Shown: positions 7,517-16,279 of the stretch, one piece after another | How the letters are laid out: each line of letters starts with the position of its first letter | Numbering within the stretch: the first letter of the stretch is position 1 | The notes under the pieces: model-generated | Database searches by the model: none | Told to the model about the DNA's origin: nothing | The model's input: the letters and a program-made list of their open reading frames with translations, nothing else | Assembly (NCBI GenBank): GCA_050740315.1 | Contig: JBOIDC010000007.1 | Location: 5,850 to 69,849, forward strand | Length of the DNA: 64,000 nt | Direction: 5' to 3' | From: JACCYU01 sp050740315 | Lineage (GTDB): Bacteria; Pseudomonadota; Gammaproteobacteria; JACCYU01 | Translations under genes and position numbers: made by a program

Positions 7517-8826
7517 TGCGTGCCTGCGCCCTGCGGGAACTTTGCGTGCGCGGCGGCCAGCGCGGCGATGCGTTCGGCGCTGTCCCGGCAGCCCAGCGCC
7601 CAGGCTTCGTGTTGCGCCCGGGCCAGTTCACGCGGCGAGCTCAGCAACGCGTACAAGGTATCGAACAGGCGTTCCAGGGTCACCTGCCGGCCAATGCCGT
7701 GCTGCTCCAGAAACCGTACATTAAACCCTTCCTGGCCGCCCAGCGAGGTCGTAGCGAAGAACGGACGGCCGCAGGCCAAGGCCTCCGCCACCGACAGGCC
7801 GCCGGGTTTGCCCACCACCACATCGGCCGCGCGCAGCAGCACCGGCATTTCGTCGGACCACGCGATCAGGCGCAGCCGTCGCGGGAAGCGCTTCGCCAGG
7901 TGTTTTAGTTTGCGCACGTCATCACTATCGACCCGCCCGGTGGTGACCATTGCCTGACAGTCCAGCGCGCACTCCATTAAACCTTTGACCGCTTCGCTCA
8001 CGCCGATGCCGAACCAGCCGCCCGTGACCAACACCACGCGGGTGTTCGGGTCGAGTCCCAGCCGCTGGCGCGCGTCGGCCTGGGACGGCGGATGGTTAAA
8101 GTCCGGCATCAGCGGGATGCCGGTGGCATGCACGCATTCACGCGCGACGCCGCGCGCGCGCAGCTGCTCGGCAATTGACTCCGTGGCGACACAGTACGCG
8201 CCCGCGGTGCCGAACTGCACCCAGAACTCATGAACGCCATAATCCGTCAGCACGCCCAGCATGGGCGTTTTCCGAAAATCGCCGCGGCGCTTGACCACGT
8301 TCATGAGCGCCGCCAGATAAACCTGGGTGGCGATGATGATGTCCGGCTCGAATTGTGCCAGCTCCGCCTTCAGCCGGCGCAGCAGCAGCGCCCTTATCCA
8401 TAAAAGCAGGCTGCTGCGTATGAGCTTGTCCGGAACGGGCGACGAGCGCCCCGTGAGCATATCCAGCAAGGTCACCAGCAGGGCCTGATCCACGTTTCTG
8501 GTGCGCGGCGCGAACCAGCGTTTGGGAAACCAGCGGACGACCAGCTTGTCGAGCACTTCCGCAAACGATGGCGGCAGCGGTTCTTTGCCGAGCAGTTGCT
8601 GCTTGGTGCGGGCGTGATAGAGCTGGTCGTAGAGCTCGGGATGTTCAGTGGCGATCTGCAGATAGCCGTCTTTCAGCGCGTCCGCCACTTTCGGGTCCAT
8701 CAGCGTCCACAGATCCAGCCTGCGGATGCAGGTTTGCGGATCTTTTCGAAGCAGCGCCGCCTCGACGGCCTCGGCCGCGCGGGTGTGGCCGTTGCCCAGC
8801 TGGGACGTTAAGACCAGCGCGCGCAT
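7495..8826 (-). CDS. GT28/MGDG-synthase-type glycosyltransferase
   Basis: 443 residues of GT-B architecture. The amino half opens with LVLTSQLGNGHTRAAEAVEAA, the glycine-rich acceptor loop of monogalactosyl- and diglucosyl-diacylglycerol synthases (UgtP/MGD family). The carboxyl half has VVLVTGGWFGIGV and the donor-sugar motif VVVGKPGGLSVAEALACGRP. Members transfer hexose from a UDP-sugar to a lipid or glycan at the membrane face. It is first in an operon with a YkoP-like protein and a polysaccharide deacetylase, which suggests an N-acetylhexosamine is added and later deacetylated. That is inference. It could instead act on a lipid acceptor. Confidence 0.82.
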   Translation of the reverse strand: MRALVLTSQLGNGHTRAAEAVEAALLRKDPQTCIRRLDLWTLMDPKVADALKDGYLQIATEHPELYDQLYHARTKQQLLGKEPLPPSFAEVLDKLVVRWFPKRWFAPRTRNVDQALLVTLLDMLTGRSSPVPDKLIRSSLLLWIRALLLRRLKAELAQFEPDIIIATQVYLAALMNVVKRRGDFRKTPMLGVLTDYGVHEFWVQFGTAGAYCVATESIAEQLRARGVARECVHATGIPLMPDFNHPPSQADARQRLGLDPNTRVVLVTGGWFGIGVSEAVKGLMECALDCQAMVTTGRVDSDDVRKLKHLAKRFPRRLRLIAWSDEMPVLLRAADVVVGKPGGLSVAEALACGRPFFATTSLGGQEGFNVRFLEQHGIGRQVTLERLFDTLYALLSSPRELARAQHEAWALGCRDSAERIAALAAAHAKFPQGAGTQWAAQKP

Positions 8827-9117
8827 TGCGGTTTAAGGGCAAGCGGCCCGAGGCCAATGGTTTCAATCATCATTTTTATTCTAACGGCGACACGGTTTGT
8901 TTGAAAGCAAACACTGTTCCATTCGTTCAGCGGGTCGTGCCTGACGACACCCAACTGGCTGCGCACTCCATATTGCGGCGAAACGTCGCTGCGTGGCGAC
9001 TATGCAATACGTCATGCGATCTGTCCAGTGCTAACATGGCCGCTGTTATCGCGAGCTGCGCCACGTTCGCACCGCTTGACCGCGCGCGATGACACCGGCG
9101 CCTGCCTTGCTGCGTTT

Positions 9118-9882
9118 ATGGATCTGATCGAGACCGCCAGAGAACTGGTATCCGAGTTGCGCGAGCTGCGCTTCGCGCCGCCGGTGGCGTACGTCTACAA
9201 TCCGCTGGAATACGCCTGGGACAACCACAAGACCTATCTGGAGCGTTTCGGCGCGCGGCCACGCGAGGCTGTGCTGATCGGCATGAATCCGGGGCCATGG
9301 GGCATGATGCAGACCGGCGTACCGTTCGGCGATGCAGGCATGGTGCGCGACTGGATGGGTATCGACGGCAAGGTCGGCCAACCGCGTGCGCAGCACCCGA
9401 TCCGGCCTGTGCTGGGCTGCGAATGTCCGCGCGGCGAGATCAGCGGGCAGCGGCTGTGGGGTTGGGCCCGACAGCGTTACGGCACGGCCGGGGCATTTTT
9501 CGCGCGCTACTTCGTGCTGAACTATTGTCCGCTCGGTTTTCTTGAGGCCAGCGGCAGGAATCGCACCCCGGACCGTCTTCCGCGCGCGGAAAAGACCGCG
9601 CTGTTCGAAGTCTGCGATCGGGCGCTCGTACGCGCGATCGCGTGGCTTGCGCCGCGTTACGTGATCGGCATCGGCCGCTTCGCCGCCGAACGCGCGCGCC
9701 GGGCAGTCGCCGACGTCGAGATCGGCGTGATCCCGCATCCAAGCCCCGCGAGCCCGGCCGCCAACCGGGGCTGGGCGCTCAAGGCGGAGCAGGCGCTGAT
9801 GTCGATCGGTGTGGAGCCGCGCGTGCCGGATACTAAAGCGTGCGGCTCGGTCGCGGCCGCCAGCGCTGATGAATCGCCTTGA
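9118..9882 (+). CDS. SMUG1-type single-strand-selective uracil-DNA glycosylase
   Basis: 254 residues. The two diagnostic uracil-glycosylase motifs are present: GMNPGPWGMMQTGVPFG at about residues 55-71 and HPSPASPAANRGW starting at His207. These match the SMUG1 branch rather than the Ung family. SMUG enzymes remove uracil and oxidised pyrimidines such as hydroxymethyluracil from DNA. I chose the ATG at 9118 (MDLIETARELVSEL), where the helical amino terminus starts. An in-frame ATG at 9028 would add 30 residues of unlikely composition; no clear ribosome site helps either choice. Its 3' end overlaps the convergent DUF378 gene by 50 bases. Confidence 0.88.
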   Translation: MDLIETARELVSELRELRFAPPVAYVYNPLEYAWDNHKTYLERFGARPREAVLIGMNPGPWGMMQTGVPFGDAGMVRDWMGIDGKVGQPRAQHPIRPVLGCECPRGEISGQRLWGWARQRYGTAGAFFARYFVLNYCPLGFLEASGRNRTPDRLPRAEKTALFEVCDRALVRAIAWLAPRYVIGIGRFAAERARRAVADVEIGVIPHPSPASPAANRGWALKAEQALMSIGVEPRVPDTKACGSVAAASADESP

Positions 9883-10057
9883 ACGCGATGGCGTGATAGA
9901 GCGCGCTGACGCCTACCAGAATGTACGTTACGCGGCTACCGACATGCAGCGGGCCGAACGCGCTGGCGACCAGATTGAATTCGAACGCGCCCACCAGGCC
10001 CCAGTTGAGCGCGCCGATGATAATCAGGATGAACGTAATCACGTCGAAAGTTTTCAC
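9833..10057 (-). CDS. DUF378 (YuzA-like) small membrane protein
   Basis: 74 residues with two membrane helices: about 7-32 (ITFILIIIGALNWGLVGAF) and 40-60 (VTYILVGVSALYHAIAF). The GALNWGLVG segment is the hallmark of the DUF378 family. Function is unknown; members are tiny inner-membrane proteins. Its last 50 bases overlap the 3' end of the uracil-DNA glycosylase gene on the other strand, so the two mRNAs could form an antisense pair. Confidence 0.85.
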   Translation of the reverse strand: MKTFDVITFILIIIGALNWGLVGAFEFNLVASAFGPLHVGSRVTYILVGVSALYHAIAFKAIHQRWRPRPSRTL

Positions 10058-10455
10058 TAATCAGCTCCAGTTGCTTGCTTCATTCGCCGGAAATTGGGAC
10101 ACGTGTCCTGGCGCCGCCGCTCGGGCGAAGGCGACGCCGTAAATCCGCTCACAGACCAATCGCGGCAGAAGTTACGCGGTTCGCGCACGTTGTGGGTTAA
10201 CACTTTCGCGTGACCGGCGCCGCCGGTTTCGGGCGTGAAAGCCGGTATACACAGCGCGCACGCCCGCCAAACCCTTGACCTGCTATTGTGCCGGAGGCCG
10301 TTTTCACGTAATTTCGCCATCTTGCCGGGCAGTCGGTGTTCGATCCATCAACGATACTTTCAGTGGCGGATCGCCAGAGCGCGACCCTGCGCCCGGGTTT
10401 GAATCAAGCGTAAATTCAAGCGAATAAAATTCAAGCAATTCTTCGGAGCGTTTGC
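10058..10455. other. Leader region of the sdh operon with a triple direct repeat
   Basis: No convincing gene. At 10402-10437 the element AATTCAAGCG occurs three times: AATCAAGCG at 10402, AATTCAAGCG at 10413 and AATTCAAGCA at 10428. The last copy lies about 20 bases before the sdhC start. A GGAG ribosome site is at about 10444-10447. The repeats could bind a regulator of the TCA-cycle operon. Confidence 0.5.
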
Positions 10456-10851
10456 ATGGCACTACAATCGCGTCCTCTATCACCGCATCTGCAGATCTAC
10501 CGGCTGCCGCTTACCGTCGTATTGTCAATCTCGCATCGCATCACCGGCGCCTTCCTGGGGCTGGGCGCTTTGATGTTCGTGGTGATGCTGGCGGCCGCCG
10601 CGGCGGGGCCGGATTCTTATGCGTCAGTACACGGTCTTGTCGCGGCCTGGTACGGGCAGTTGCTGGCGTTCCTGTTTACCTTCGCCCTGTTTTTCCATTT
10701 CTGCAACGGCATCCGGCATCTCGCCTGGGATATGGGCTACGGCTTCGAGTATGCCACGACGCACAACACGGCGGTGATCGCGCTGGGTGCATCGGCCGCG
10801 CTCACGCTGTTGTTGTGGATCGTGGCGATCGCCGCGGGCTGGGGCGCGTGA
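10456..10851 (+). CDS. sdhC: Succinate dehydrogenase cytochrome b556 subunit
   Basis: 131 residues, three membrane helices. The amino terminus RPLSPHLQIYRLP and the SISHRITG segment (quinone-site Ser and Arg) are typical of SdhC. HFCNGIRHLAWD holds the haem-ligand His. It anchors the catalytic subunits in the inner membrane and carries electrons to ubiquinone. A GGAG ribosome site precedes the ATG. The stop shares one base with the sdhD start (TGATG), showing translational coupling in sdhCDAB. Confidence 0.97.
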   Translation: MALQSRPLSPHLQIYRLPLTVVLSISHRITGAFLGLGALMFVVMLAAAAAGPDSYASVHGLVAAWYGQLLAFLFTFALFFHFCNGIRHLAWDMGYGFEYATTHNTAVIALGASAALTLLLWIVAIAAGWGA

Positions 10852-11237
10852 TGGCGCTGCGCACGCCTTTGGGCGCCGCGCGTGGCCTGGGTGCGGCGAA
10901 AGCGGGCTTTTCGCACTGGTGGCTGCAGCGCGTCACGTCGGTGGCGCTGATCCCGTTGCTGCTGTGGTTCGCCTTCTCGATCGCGACGTTCGGTGATATG
11001 CATCACGCGGCGTTCGTGGCGTGGGTGCGGTCGCCCCTGGTCACCGTGCTGTTGATCCTGCTGCTGGTAACGCTTTTTTATCATCTGCAACTGGGGTTGC
11101 GCGTGATTATCGAGGATTACGTACACGTCGAATGGATGAAGCTCGGCGGCATCCTGGCGATGAATTTTATCTGCGTCTTTCTGGCGGTGCTGGGCGTGGT
11201 GGCGGTGTTGAAGATCGCGCTGGGCGCCGGGTCATGA
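10851..11237 (+). CDS. sdhD: Succinate dehydrogenase membrane anchor subunit
   Basis: 128 residues and three membrane helices. HWWLQRVTSVALIPL contains the conserved Arg and Ser region near the quinone pocket, and FYHLQLGLRVIIEDYVH contains the second haem ligand and the conserved Asp-Tyr quinone residues. Together with SdhC it binds haem b and ubiquinone. The start at 10851 is fixed by the one-base overlap with sdhC; the 3' end overlaps the sdhA start by 4 bases (ATGA). Confidence 0.95.
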   Translation: MALRTPLGAARGLGAAKAGFSHWWLQRVTSVALIPLLLWFAFSIATFGDMHHAAFVAWVRSPLVTVLLILLLVTLFYHLQLGLRVIIEDYVHVEWMKLGGILAMNFICVFLAVLGVVAVLKIALGAGS

Positions 11238-13027
11238 GTGGCGCCTACAAGATTGTCGATCACGCTTACGACGTAGTCGTGGTGGGGGCGGGCGGCGCGG
11301 GCCTGCGCGCGACCTTAGGGATGGCCGCGGAGGGTTTGAGCACCGCCTGCATCACCAAGGTATTCCCGACTCGCAGCCACACCGTCGCCGCGCAGGGCGG
11401 TATGTCCGCCGCGCTGGGCAACATGGGTGACGACGACTGGCGCTGGCATATGTACGACACGGTCAAGGGCTCGGACTGGCTGGGCGATCAGGACGCCATC
11501 GAGTACATGTGCAAGAACGCCATGCAGGCGGTGATCGAGATGGAGCATTATGGCGTGCCGTTCTCGCGCACCGACGACGGCCGCATCTACCAGCGCCCGT
11601 TTGGCGGCATGACCACGCATTATGGCAAGGGCACGGCGCAGCGCACCTGCGCCGCGGCCGACCGCACGGGTCATTCCATTCTGCATACCCTGTATCAGCA
11701 GTCGCTGCGCCAGCAGGCGGAATTCTATATCGAATATTTTGCCACCGACCTGATCATGGATGACGACGGCCGGTGCCGCGGCGTGCTGGCCTGGGATTTG
11801 TCCACCGGCGAACTGCACCGCTTCCGGGCGCACATGGTGCTGCTCGCCACCGGCGGTTACGGGCGCGCGTATTTCTCCTGCACCTCCGCCCACACCTGCA
11901 CGGGCGACGGCAACGGCATGGTGCTGCGTGCCGGGTTGCCGCTGCAGGACATGGAGTTCGTGCAGTTCCACCCGACCGGCATCTACGGCTCCGGTTGTCT
12001 GATTACCGAAGGCGCGCGCGGGGAGGGCGGTTATCTCAAGAACTCGGAAGGCGAACGTTTCATGCCGCGCTACGCGCCCAATGCGAAGGATCTGGCTTCG
12101 CGCGACGTGGTCTCGCGCTCGATTACCATCGAGATCCGCGAGGGCCGCGGTTTTGGGCCCGAGAAGGATCACATGCACCTGCACCTGGAGCACCTGGATC
12201 CGAAGATCATCTACGAGCGGCTGCCTGGCATTGCCGAGACGGCCAAGACCTTCGCCAACGTCGATGTGACGAAGGAGCCGATTCCGGTGATCCCGACCGT
12301 GCACTACAACATGGGCGGGATTCCGACCAACCGCTTCGCGGAAGTGGTGACCTTCAAGGACGGCAACCCCGAAACCGTGGTGCCGGGACTGATGGCGATC
12401 GGCGAAGCGGCGTGCGTGTCGGTGCATGGCGCCAACCGTCTGGGCTCCAATTCCCTGCTCGATCTCATCGTGTTCGGCCGCGCCGCGGCCAAACGCTGCG
12501 CGGAACTCGTCAAGCCCGGCAGCCTGCCGGGGCCGTTGCCCGCGCGGCTGTCGGAACCGGCGATCGCGCGTTTCGACCAACTCAGGCACGCCAGGGGCGA
12601 TACGCCCACCGCGCAGCTGCGCCTGCGGATGCAAAAGGACATGCAGACTTACGCCGCGGTGTTTCGCACCGCCGAGACCCTGGAGGAGGGCACGGCGAAG
12701 ATTCGCGCGCGGGTAGAGACGTTCAATAACGACATCGGCGTGACCGACCGCTCGATGATCTGGAACACCGATCTGGTAGAGACTTTCGAACTCTCGAACC
12801 TTCTCCTGCAGGCGCTGGTGACGATCGAGTCCGCGGCCAGGCGTACGGAAAGCCGCGGTGCGCACGCGCGCGAGGATTACCCGGATCGCGATGACGAAAA
12901 CTGGCTCAAGCACAGTATGTCCTGGGCGGGCGAGGGTGGTGAGGTAAAACTGGAATATCGGCCGGTGCACCTGAACACGCTCACCGACGAGGTCGAAACC
13001 GTCGCACTGAAAGCGCGCACGTATTGA
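11234..13027 (+). CDS. sdhA: Succinate dehydrogenase flavoprotein subunit
   Basis: 597 residues, full length for the family. The FAD-binding dinucleotide fold is VVVVGAGGAGLRA. The covalent flavin ligand is His49 in RSHTVAAQGG. Substrate-binding and catalytic elements include QFHPTGIYGSG, EGARGEGGYL with the active-site Arg, and HGANRLGSNSLLD near the carboxyl side. It oxidises succinate to fumarate in the TCA cycle and passes electrons to SdhB. The ATG at 11234 overlaps the sdhD stop. The following 57-base gap to sdhB carries a GGAG-type ribosome site. Confidence 0.98.
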   Translation: MSGAYKIVDHAYDVVVVGAGGAGLRATLGMAAEGLSTACITKVFPTRSHTVAAQGGMSAALGNMGDDDWRWHMYDTVKGSDWLGDQDAIEYMCKNAMQAVIEMEHYGVPFSRTDDGRIYQRPFGGMTTHYGKGTAQRTCAAADRTGHSILHTLYQQSLRQQAEFYIEYFATDLIMDDDGRCRGVLAWDLSTGELHRFRAHMVLLATGGYGRAYFSCTSAHTCTGDGNGMVLRAGLPLQDMEFVQFHPTGIYGSGCLITEGARGEGGYLKNSEGERFMPRYAPNAKDLASRDVVSRSITIEIREGRGFGPEKDHMHLHLEHLDPKIIYERLPGIAETAKTFANVDVTKEPIPVIPTVHYNMGGIPTNRFAEVVTFKDGNPETVVPGLMAIGEAACVSVHGANRLGSNSLLDLIVFGRAAAKRCAELVKPGSLPGPLPARLSEPAIARFDQLRHARGDTPTAQLRLRMQKDMQTYAAVFRTAETLEEGTAKIRARVETFNNDIGVTDRSMIWNTDLVETFELSNLLLQALVTIESAARRTESRGAHAREDYPDRDDENWLKHSMSWAGEGGEVKLEYRPVHLNTLTDEVETVALKARTY

Positions 13028-13084
13028 TTTTTCTCCTTCCCCCGGCGGGGAGGAACTGTCGAATCGAGATTTCAGGAGAACCTA

Positions 13085-13870
13085 ATGGCACAGTTCCGGC
13101 TACCGGCCAATTCGGTCGTCAAGAGCGGCAAGACGTATCGCGCGGCTGATGGCGCGCGGCGCGTGAAGAAGTTCGTGGTTTACCGCTACGATCCCGATAG
13201 CGGCGGCAATCCCAGGACCGATACCTTCGAGCTGGATCTGGACGACTGCGGCCCCATGGTGCTGGACGCGCTGTTCAAGATCAAAAACGAGATCGATCCC
13301 ACCCTGGCGTTCCGGCGCTCGTGTCGCGAGGCGATCTGCGGATCGTGCTCGATGAACATCGACGGCGGCAACACGCTCGCCTGCACCAAGCGTATCGAGG
13401 AATGCCAGGGCGATGCCGTGAAGATCTATCCGCTGCCGCACATGGAGGTCATGAAAGACCTGGTGACCGACTTCACGCATTTCTTCGCGCAGTACGCCTC
13501 GGTGAAACCGTGGTTGCGCACACAGACACCGGCGCAGCCCGACAAGGAGCGCCTGCAATCGCCGGCCGAGCGCCAGGCCTTCGACGATAACGAACGCTGC
13601 ATTTTGTGCGCGTGCTGTTCCACCAGTTGCCCCAGCTACTGGTGGAACCAGGATCGCTATCTGGGCCCCGCCATCCTGCTGCTGGCGCACCGCTTTATCG
13701 CCGACAGCCGCGACGAGGCCACCGGCGAGCGACTGGATGAATTGGAAGATCCGTTCAGGCTGTACCGCTGTCACACCATCATGAACTGCACCGCGACCTG
13801 CCCGAAGGGCATCAATCCGGCCAAGGCGATCGGCAAGATCAAGGAAATGATCGCCCAGCGGCATTTGTAA
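13085..13870 (+). CDS. sdhB: Succinate dehydrogenase iron-sulfur subunit
   Basis: 261 residues. The amino half is a plant-type ferredoxin fold with the 2Fe-2S ligands in CREAICGSC plus a later Cys. The carboxyl half binds 4Fe-4S through CILCACCSTSCP and 3Fe-4S through CHTIMNCTATCPKG. It carries electrons from the flavoprotein to the quinone site. It is the last gene of sdhCDAB and ends 13 bases from the convergent aldehyde dehydrogenase. The first 30 residues (SGKTYRAADGARR) are slightly longer than in enterobacteria, as is common in environmental gammaproteobacteria. Confidence 0.97.
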   Translation: MAQFRLPANSVVKSGKTYRAADGARRVKKFVVYRYDPDSGGNPRTDTFELDLDDCGPMVLDALFKIKNEIDPTLAFRRSCREAICGSCSMNIDGGNTLACTKRIEECQGDAVKIYPLPHMEVMKDLVTDFTHFFAQYASVKPWLRTQTPAQPDKERLQSPAERQAFDDNERCILCACCSTSCPSYWWNQDRYLGPAILLLAHRFIADSRDEATGERLDELEDPFRLYRCHTIMNCTATCPKGINPAKAIGKIKEMIAQRHL

Positions 13871-13883
13871 GCCGGCCCGGGCG

Positions 13884-15248
13884 CTACGCGATCCACATTG
13901 TCTTGACGTTCGTAAACTCCCGGATGCCGTGGTACGACAGTTCACGGCCGTAACCCGAGTCCTTGACGCCGCCGAACGGCACGCGCGGATCGCTTTTGAC
14001 CAGTTCGTTGACGAACGCGCAACCGCAGGTCATGCGGCAGGCGAAGCGTTCGCCGCGCTCCAGATCCCGCGTCCACACGCCGCCGCCCAGGCCGAATGCG
14101 GAATCGTTGGCGATACGCAGCGCATCGTCCTCGTCGCGGGCGCGGATGATCGTGGCGGCCGGGCCGAACACCTCTTCGCGATAAACCCGCATGTCTCGTG
14201 TCACATCGTCCACGATGGAGGCGGCGTAGTAGTTACCCGCCCCTTCGACAGATTCGCAGCCCGCGACGCCGCGCGCGCCCCGGTCCAGCGCATCGCGAAC
14301 CTGCGCATGTAATTCGTCGCGCAGGCGATCGCGCGCCATCGGCGCCAGGGTCGTGCCCTGTGCGGTCGGATCGCCCGGCGTCAGCTTGTCAACGTGCTGC
14401 TTGAGCAAGGCCACGAACTCGTCCGCGACGCCGTGCTCCACGACGAACCGTTTGGCGGCGATACAGCTCTGTCCGCAATTCTGGAACCGCGATTGCGCAC
14501 CGATTCTCGCGGCCTGCTCGAGGTCCGCGTCCGCCAGCACCACGAACGCATCCGAGCCACCCAACTCCAGCACCGTTTTCTTGAGGCTGCGGCCGGCGCA
14601 GCTCGCCACGGAGCGGCCGGCCGCCACGCTGCCGGTCAAGGTCACGGCGCGTACGCGCGGGTCCTCGATGATCCGATCAACCGTGCCGGTCGAGACGCGC
14701 AGCGCGCGGAACACGTCGGGCGGGAAGCCGGCATCGACGAACAGCTCTTCGATCGCCAGCGCGCACAAGGTCACGTTGGATGCGTGCTTCAAAAGTCCCG
14801 TGTTGCCTGCCGCCAGCGCCGGCGCCGCGAAACGGAACACCTGCCAGAACGGGAAATTCCAGGGCATGATGGCCAGCACCGGACCCAGCGGCTGGTACTG
14901 GACGTAAACCTTGCGCGCCCCGGTATCGACCGGCTCGTCGCCAACAAAGGATTCCGCGTGCTCGGTGTAGTACTCACAGGCCCAGGCGCACTTGTCGACC
15001 TCCGCGCGCGCCTCGCCGATCAGCTTGCCCATCTCGCGGCAGATCAGCAGGGCGAGCTTGTTCCGGCGCTTGCGCAACAGGGCCGCCAGCGCGCGCAACA
15101 GCGCGCACCTTTCGTCTACGGGCGTGGCGGCCCAGCGTCGGGACACCTGCGCGCTGCCCTGTAGCGCGCGATCGAGCTCGGCGTCGGTCCAGGTCGGGGT
15201 TTCGTCCAGCGTTTCCCCGGTCGCGGGATTTATGGATAACAATGTCAC
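13884..15248 (-). CDS. NAD(P)-dependent aldehyde dehydrogenase, succinate-semialdehyde type
   Basis: 454 residues of the aldehyde dehydrogenase superfamily. Catalytic elements are PWNFPFWQ (oxyanion Asn), TGSVAAGR (cofactor loop), ELGGSD (general-base Glu) and the nucleophilic Cys in QNCGQSCIAAKRF. EVFGPAATI and PFGGVKDSGYGREL complete the family pattern. The short amino terminus (INPATGE) and overall sequence are closest to the Sad/GabD2 succinate-semialdehyde dehydrogenases, making succinate. That product would feed the convergent sdh operon, but proximity alone does not prove it. Substrate assignment is by family only. Confidence 0.88.
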   Translation of the reverse strand: MTLLSINPATGETLDETPTWTDAELDRALQGSAQVSRRWAATPVDERCALLRALAALLRKRRNKLALLICREMGKLIGEARAEVDKCAWACEYYTEHAESFVGDEPVDTGARKVYVQYQPLGPVLAIMPWNFPFWQVFRFAAPALAAGNTGLLKHASNVTLCALAIEELFVDAGFPPDVFRALRVSTGTVDRIIEDPRVRAVTLTGSVAAGRSVASCAGRSLKKTVLELGGSDAFVVLADADLEQAARIGAQSRFQNCGQSCIAAKRFVVEHGVADEFVALLKQHVDKLTPGDPTAQGTTLAPMARDRLRDELHAQVRDALDRGARGVAGCESVEGAGNYYAASIVDDVTRDMRVYREEVFGPAATIIRARDEDDALRIANDSAFGLGGGVWTRDLERGERFACRMTCGCAFVNELVKSDPRVPFGGVKDSGYGRELSYHGIREFTNVKTMWIA

Positions 15249-15301
15249 TTGAGCTTATGCTCGCAAGTTCATGAACAATATAAAGTTACTGAGCCGGACC
15301 T

Positions 15302-16168
15302 TTAACTGGAGACGAAATCGCCGCCACAGGGATGCAGGGTCTCGCCGGTGATATACGATGCGTCGCCGGACGCCAGAAACACGTAGCAAGGCCCTACTTC
15401 GGCAGGCTGGCCGGCGCGCCCCATGGGCGTATTGGTGCCGAACCTGGCCACTTCGTGCGCTTCGAAGCTGGCGGGGATCAGCGGCGTCCAGATGGGGCCG
15501 GGCGCGACGCCGTTAACGCGGATGCCGCGCCGCACCAGCGATTTGGCGAGCGAACGCGTGAACGCCGTGATCGCGCCATTGCTGGCCGCATAGTCGATCA
15601 AATGGCTGCTGCCGCGATACGCGGTCACCGAACTGGTGTTGATAATGACGCCGCCGCGCGGCAAATGCGCGACGGCCGCGCGCGTGAGGTAGAAGAACGA
15701 AAAGCAGTTGGTGCGAAAGGTGCGCTCGAGCTGGGCGGCCGATATCTCCTCGATGCCGGCGGTGGGGTGCTGCTCGCCGGCGTGGTTGACCAGGATATCC
15801 AGCTTGTCGAAACGGTCCACGGTCGCCGCCACCGCCTCGCGGCAAAATGCCTCGTCGCCGACGTCGCCGGCCAGCAACAAACACGTGCGGCCTTCCGCCT
15901 CAATCATTCGTTTCGTGGCCTGCGCGTCGTCGTGCTCGTTCAGATAGATGATCGCGATGTCGGCGCCTTCGCGCGCATAATGCACCGCTATCGAGCGCCC
16001 GATGCCGCTGTCGCCACCGGTGATGAGCGCGACCTTGCCTTCAAGCTTGGCGCTGCCGCGGTAATCATCGCGAATCACGATCGGCTGCGGCGCCATCGGC
16101 TGTTCGTGGCCGGGCTGTTTGGATTGATGCTGGGGTGGTGGCCGTTGACCCTGGTCGTCGTTTTGCAT
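15302..16168 (-). CDS. Short-chain dehydrogenase/reductase (YghA-like) lacking the catalytic lysine
   Basis: 288 residues. A Gln/Pro-rich amino terminus leads to a Rossmann fold: TGGDSGIGR is the cofactor loop, NHAGEQHP the structural Asn motif and NTSSVTAYRGS the catalytic Ser. The catalytic Tyr is present in DYAASN, but the Lys normally four positions later (YxxxK) is Asn, encoded AAT. The rest, including GVAPGPIWTPL and GETLHPCGGD, is intact. I start it at 16168 (MQNDDQGQRPP); the open frame extends 60 residues further, but that extension covers the promoter region of the divergent BON gene. The enzyme may be inactive or altered; the relatives are NADP-dependent aldehyde reductases. Confidence 0.86.
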   Translation of the reverse strand: MQNDDQGQRPPPQHQSKQPGHEQPMAPQPIVIRDDYRGSAKLEGKVALITGGDSGIGRSIAVHYAREGADIAIIYLNEHDDAQATKRMIEAEGRTCLLLAGDVGDEAFCREAVAATVDRFDKLDILVNHAGEQHPTAGIEEISAAQLERTFRTNCFSFFYLTRAAVAHLPRGGVIINTSSVTAYRGSSHLIDYAASNGAITAFTRSLAKSLVRRGIRVNGVAPGPIWTPLIPASFEAHEVARFGTNTPMGRAGQPAEVGPCYVFLASGDASYITGETLHPCGGDFVSS

Positions 16169-16279
16169 GTCGTGTTTGACGCAAACTAAAACGATAATGC
16201 TGCAAACCTCGTTCCAGCCGGGCGTATACGCTCGCGCACGGAAACCGCTAGACTCACGCTTAAACGTACAGGAGGGAGG

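Noticed and set aside
9028..9117. Longer start for the uracil-DNA glycosylase at 9028
   Set aside because: The extra 30 residues are Arg/Ser/Cys-rich with no helical pattern, and the SMUG amino terminus begins at 9118.
10057..10320. 87-codon minus-strand open frame upstream of sdhC
   Set aside because: No domain, no ribosome site, odd Arg/Cys composition, and it starts within the sdh leader repeats region; typical chance frame in GC-rich DNA.
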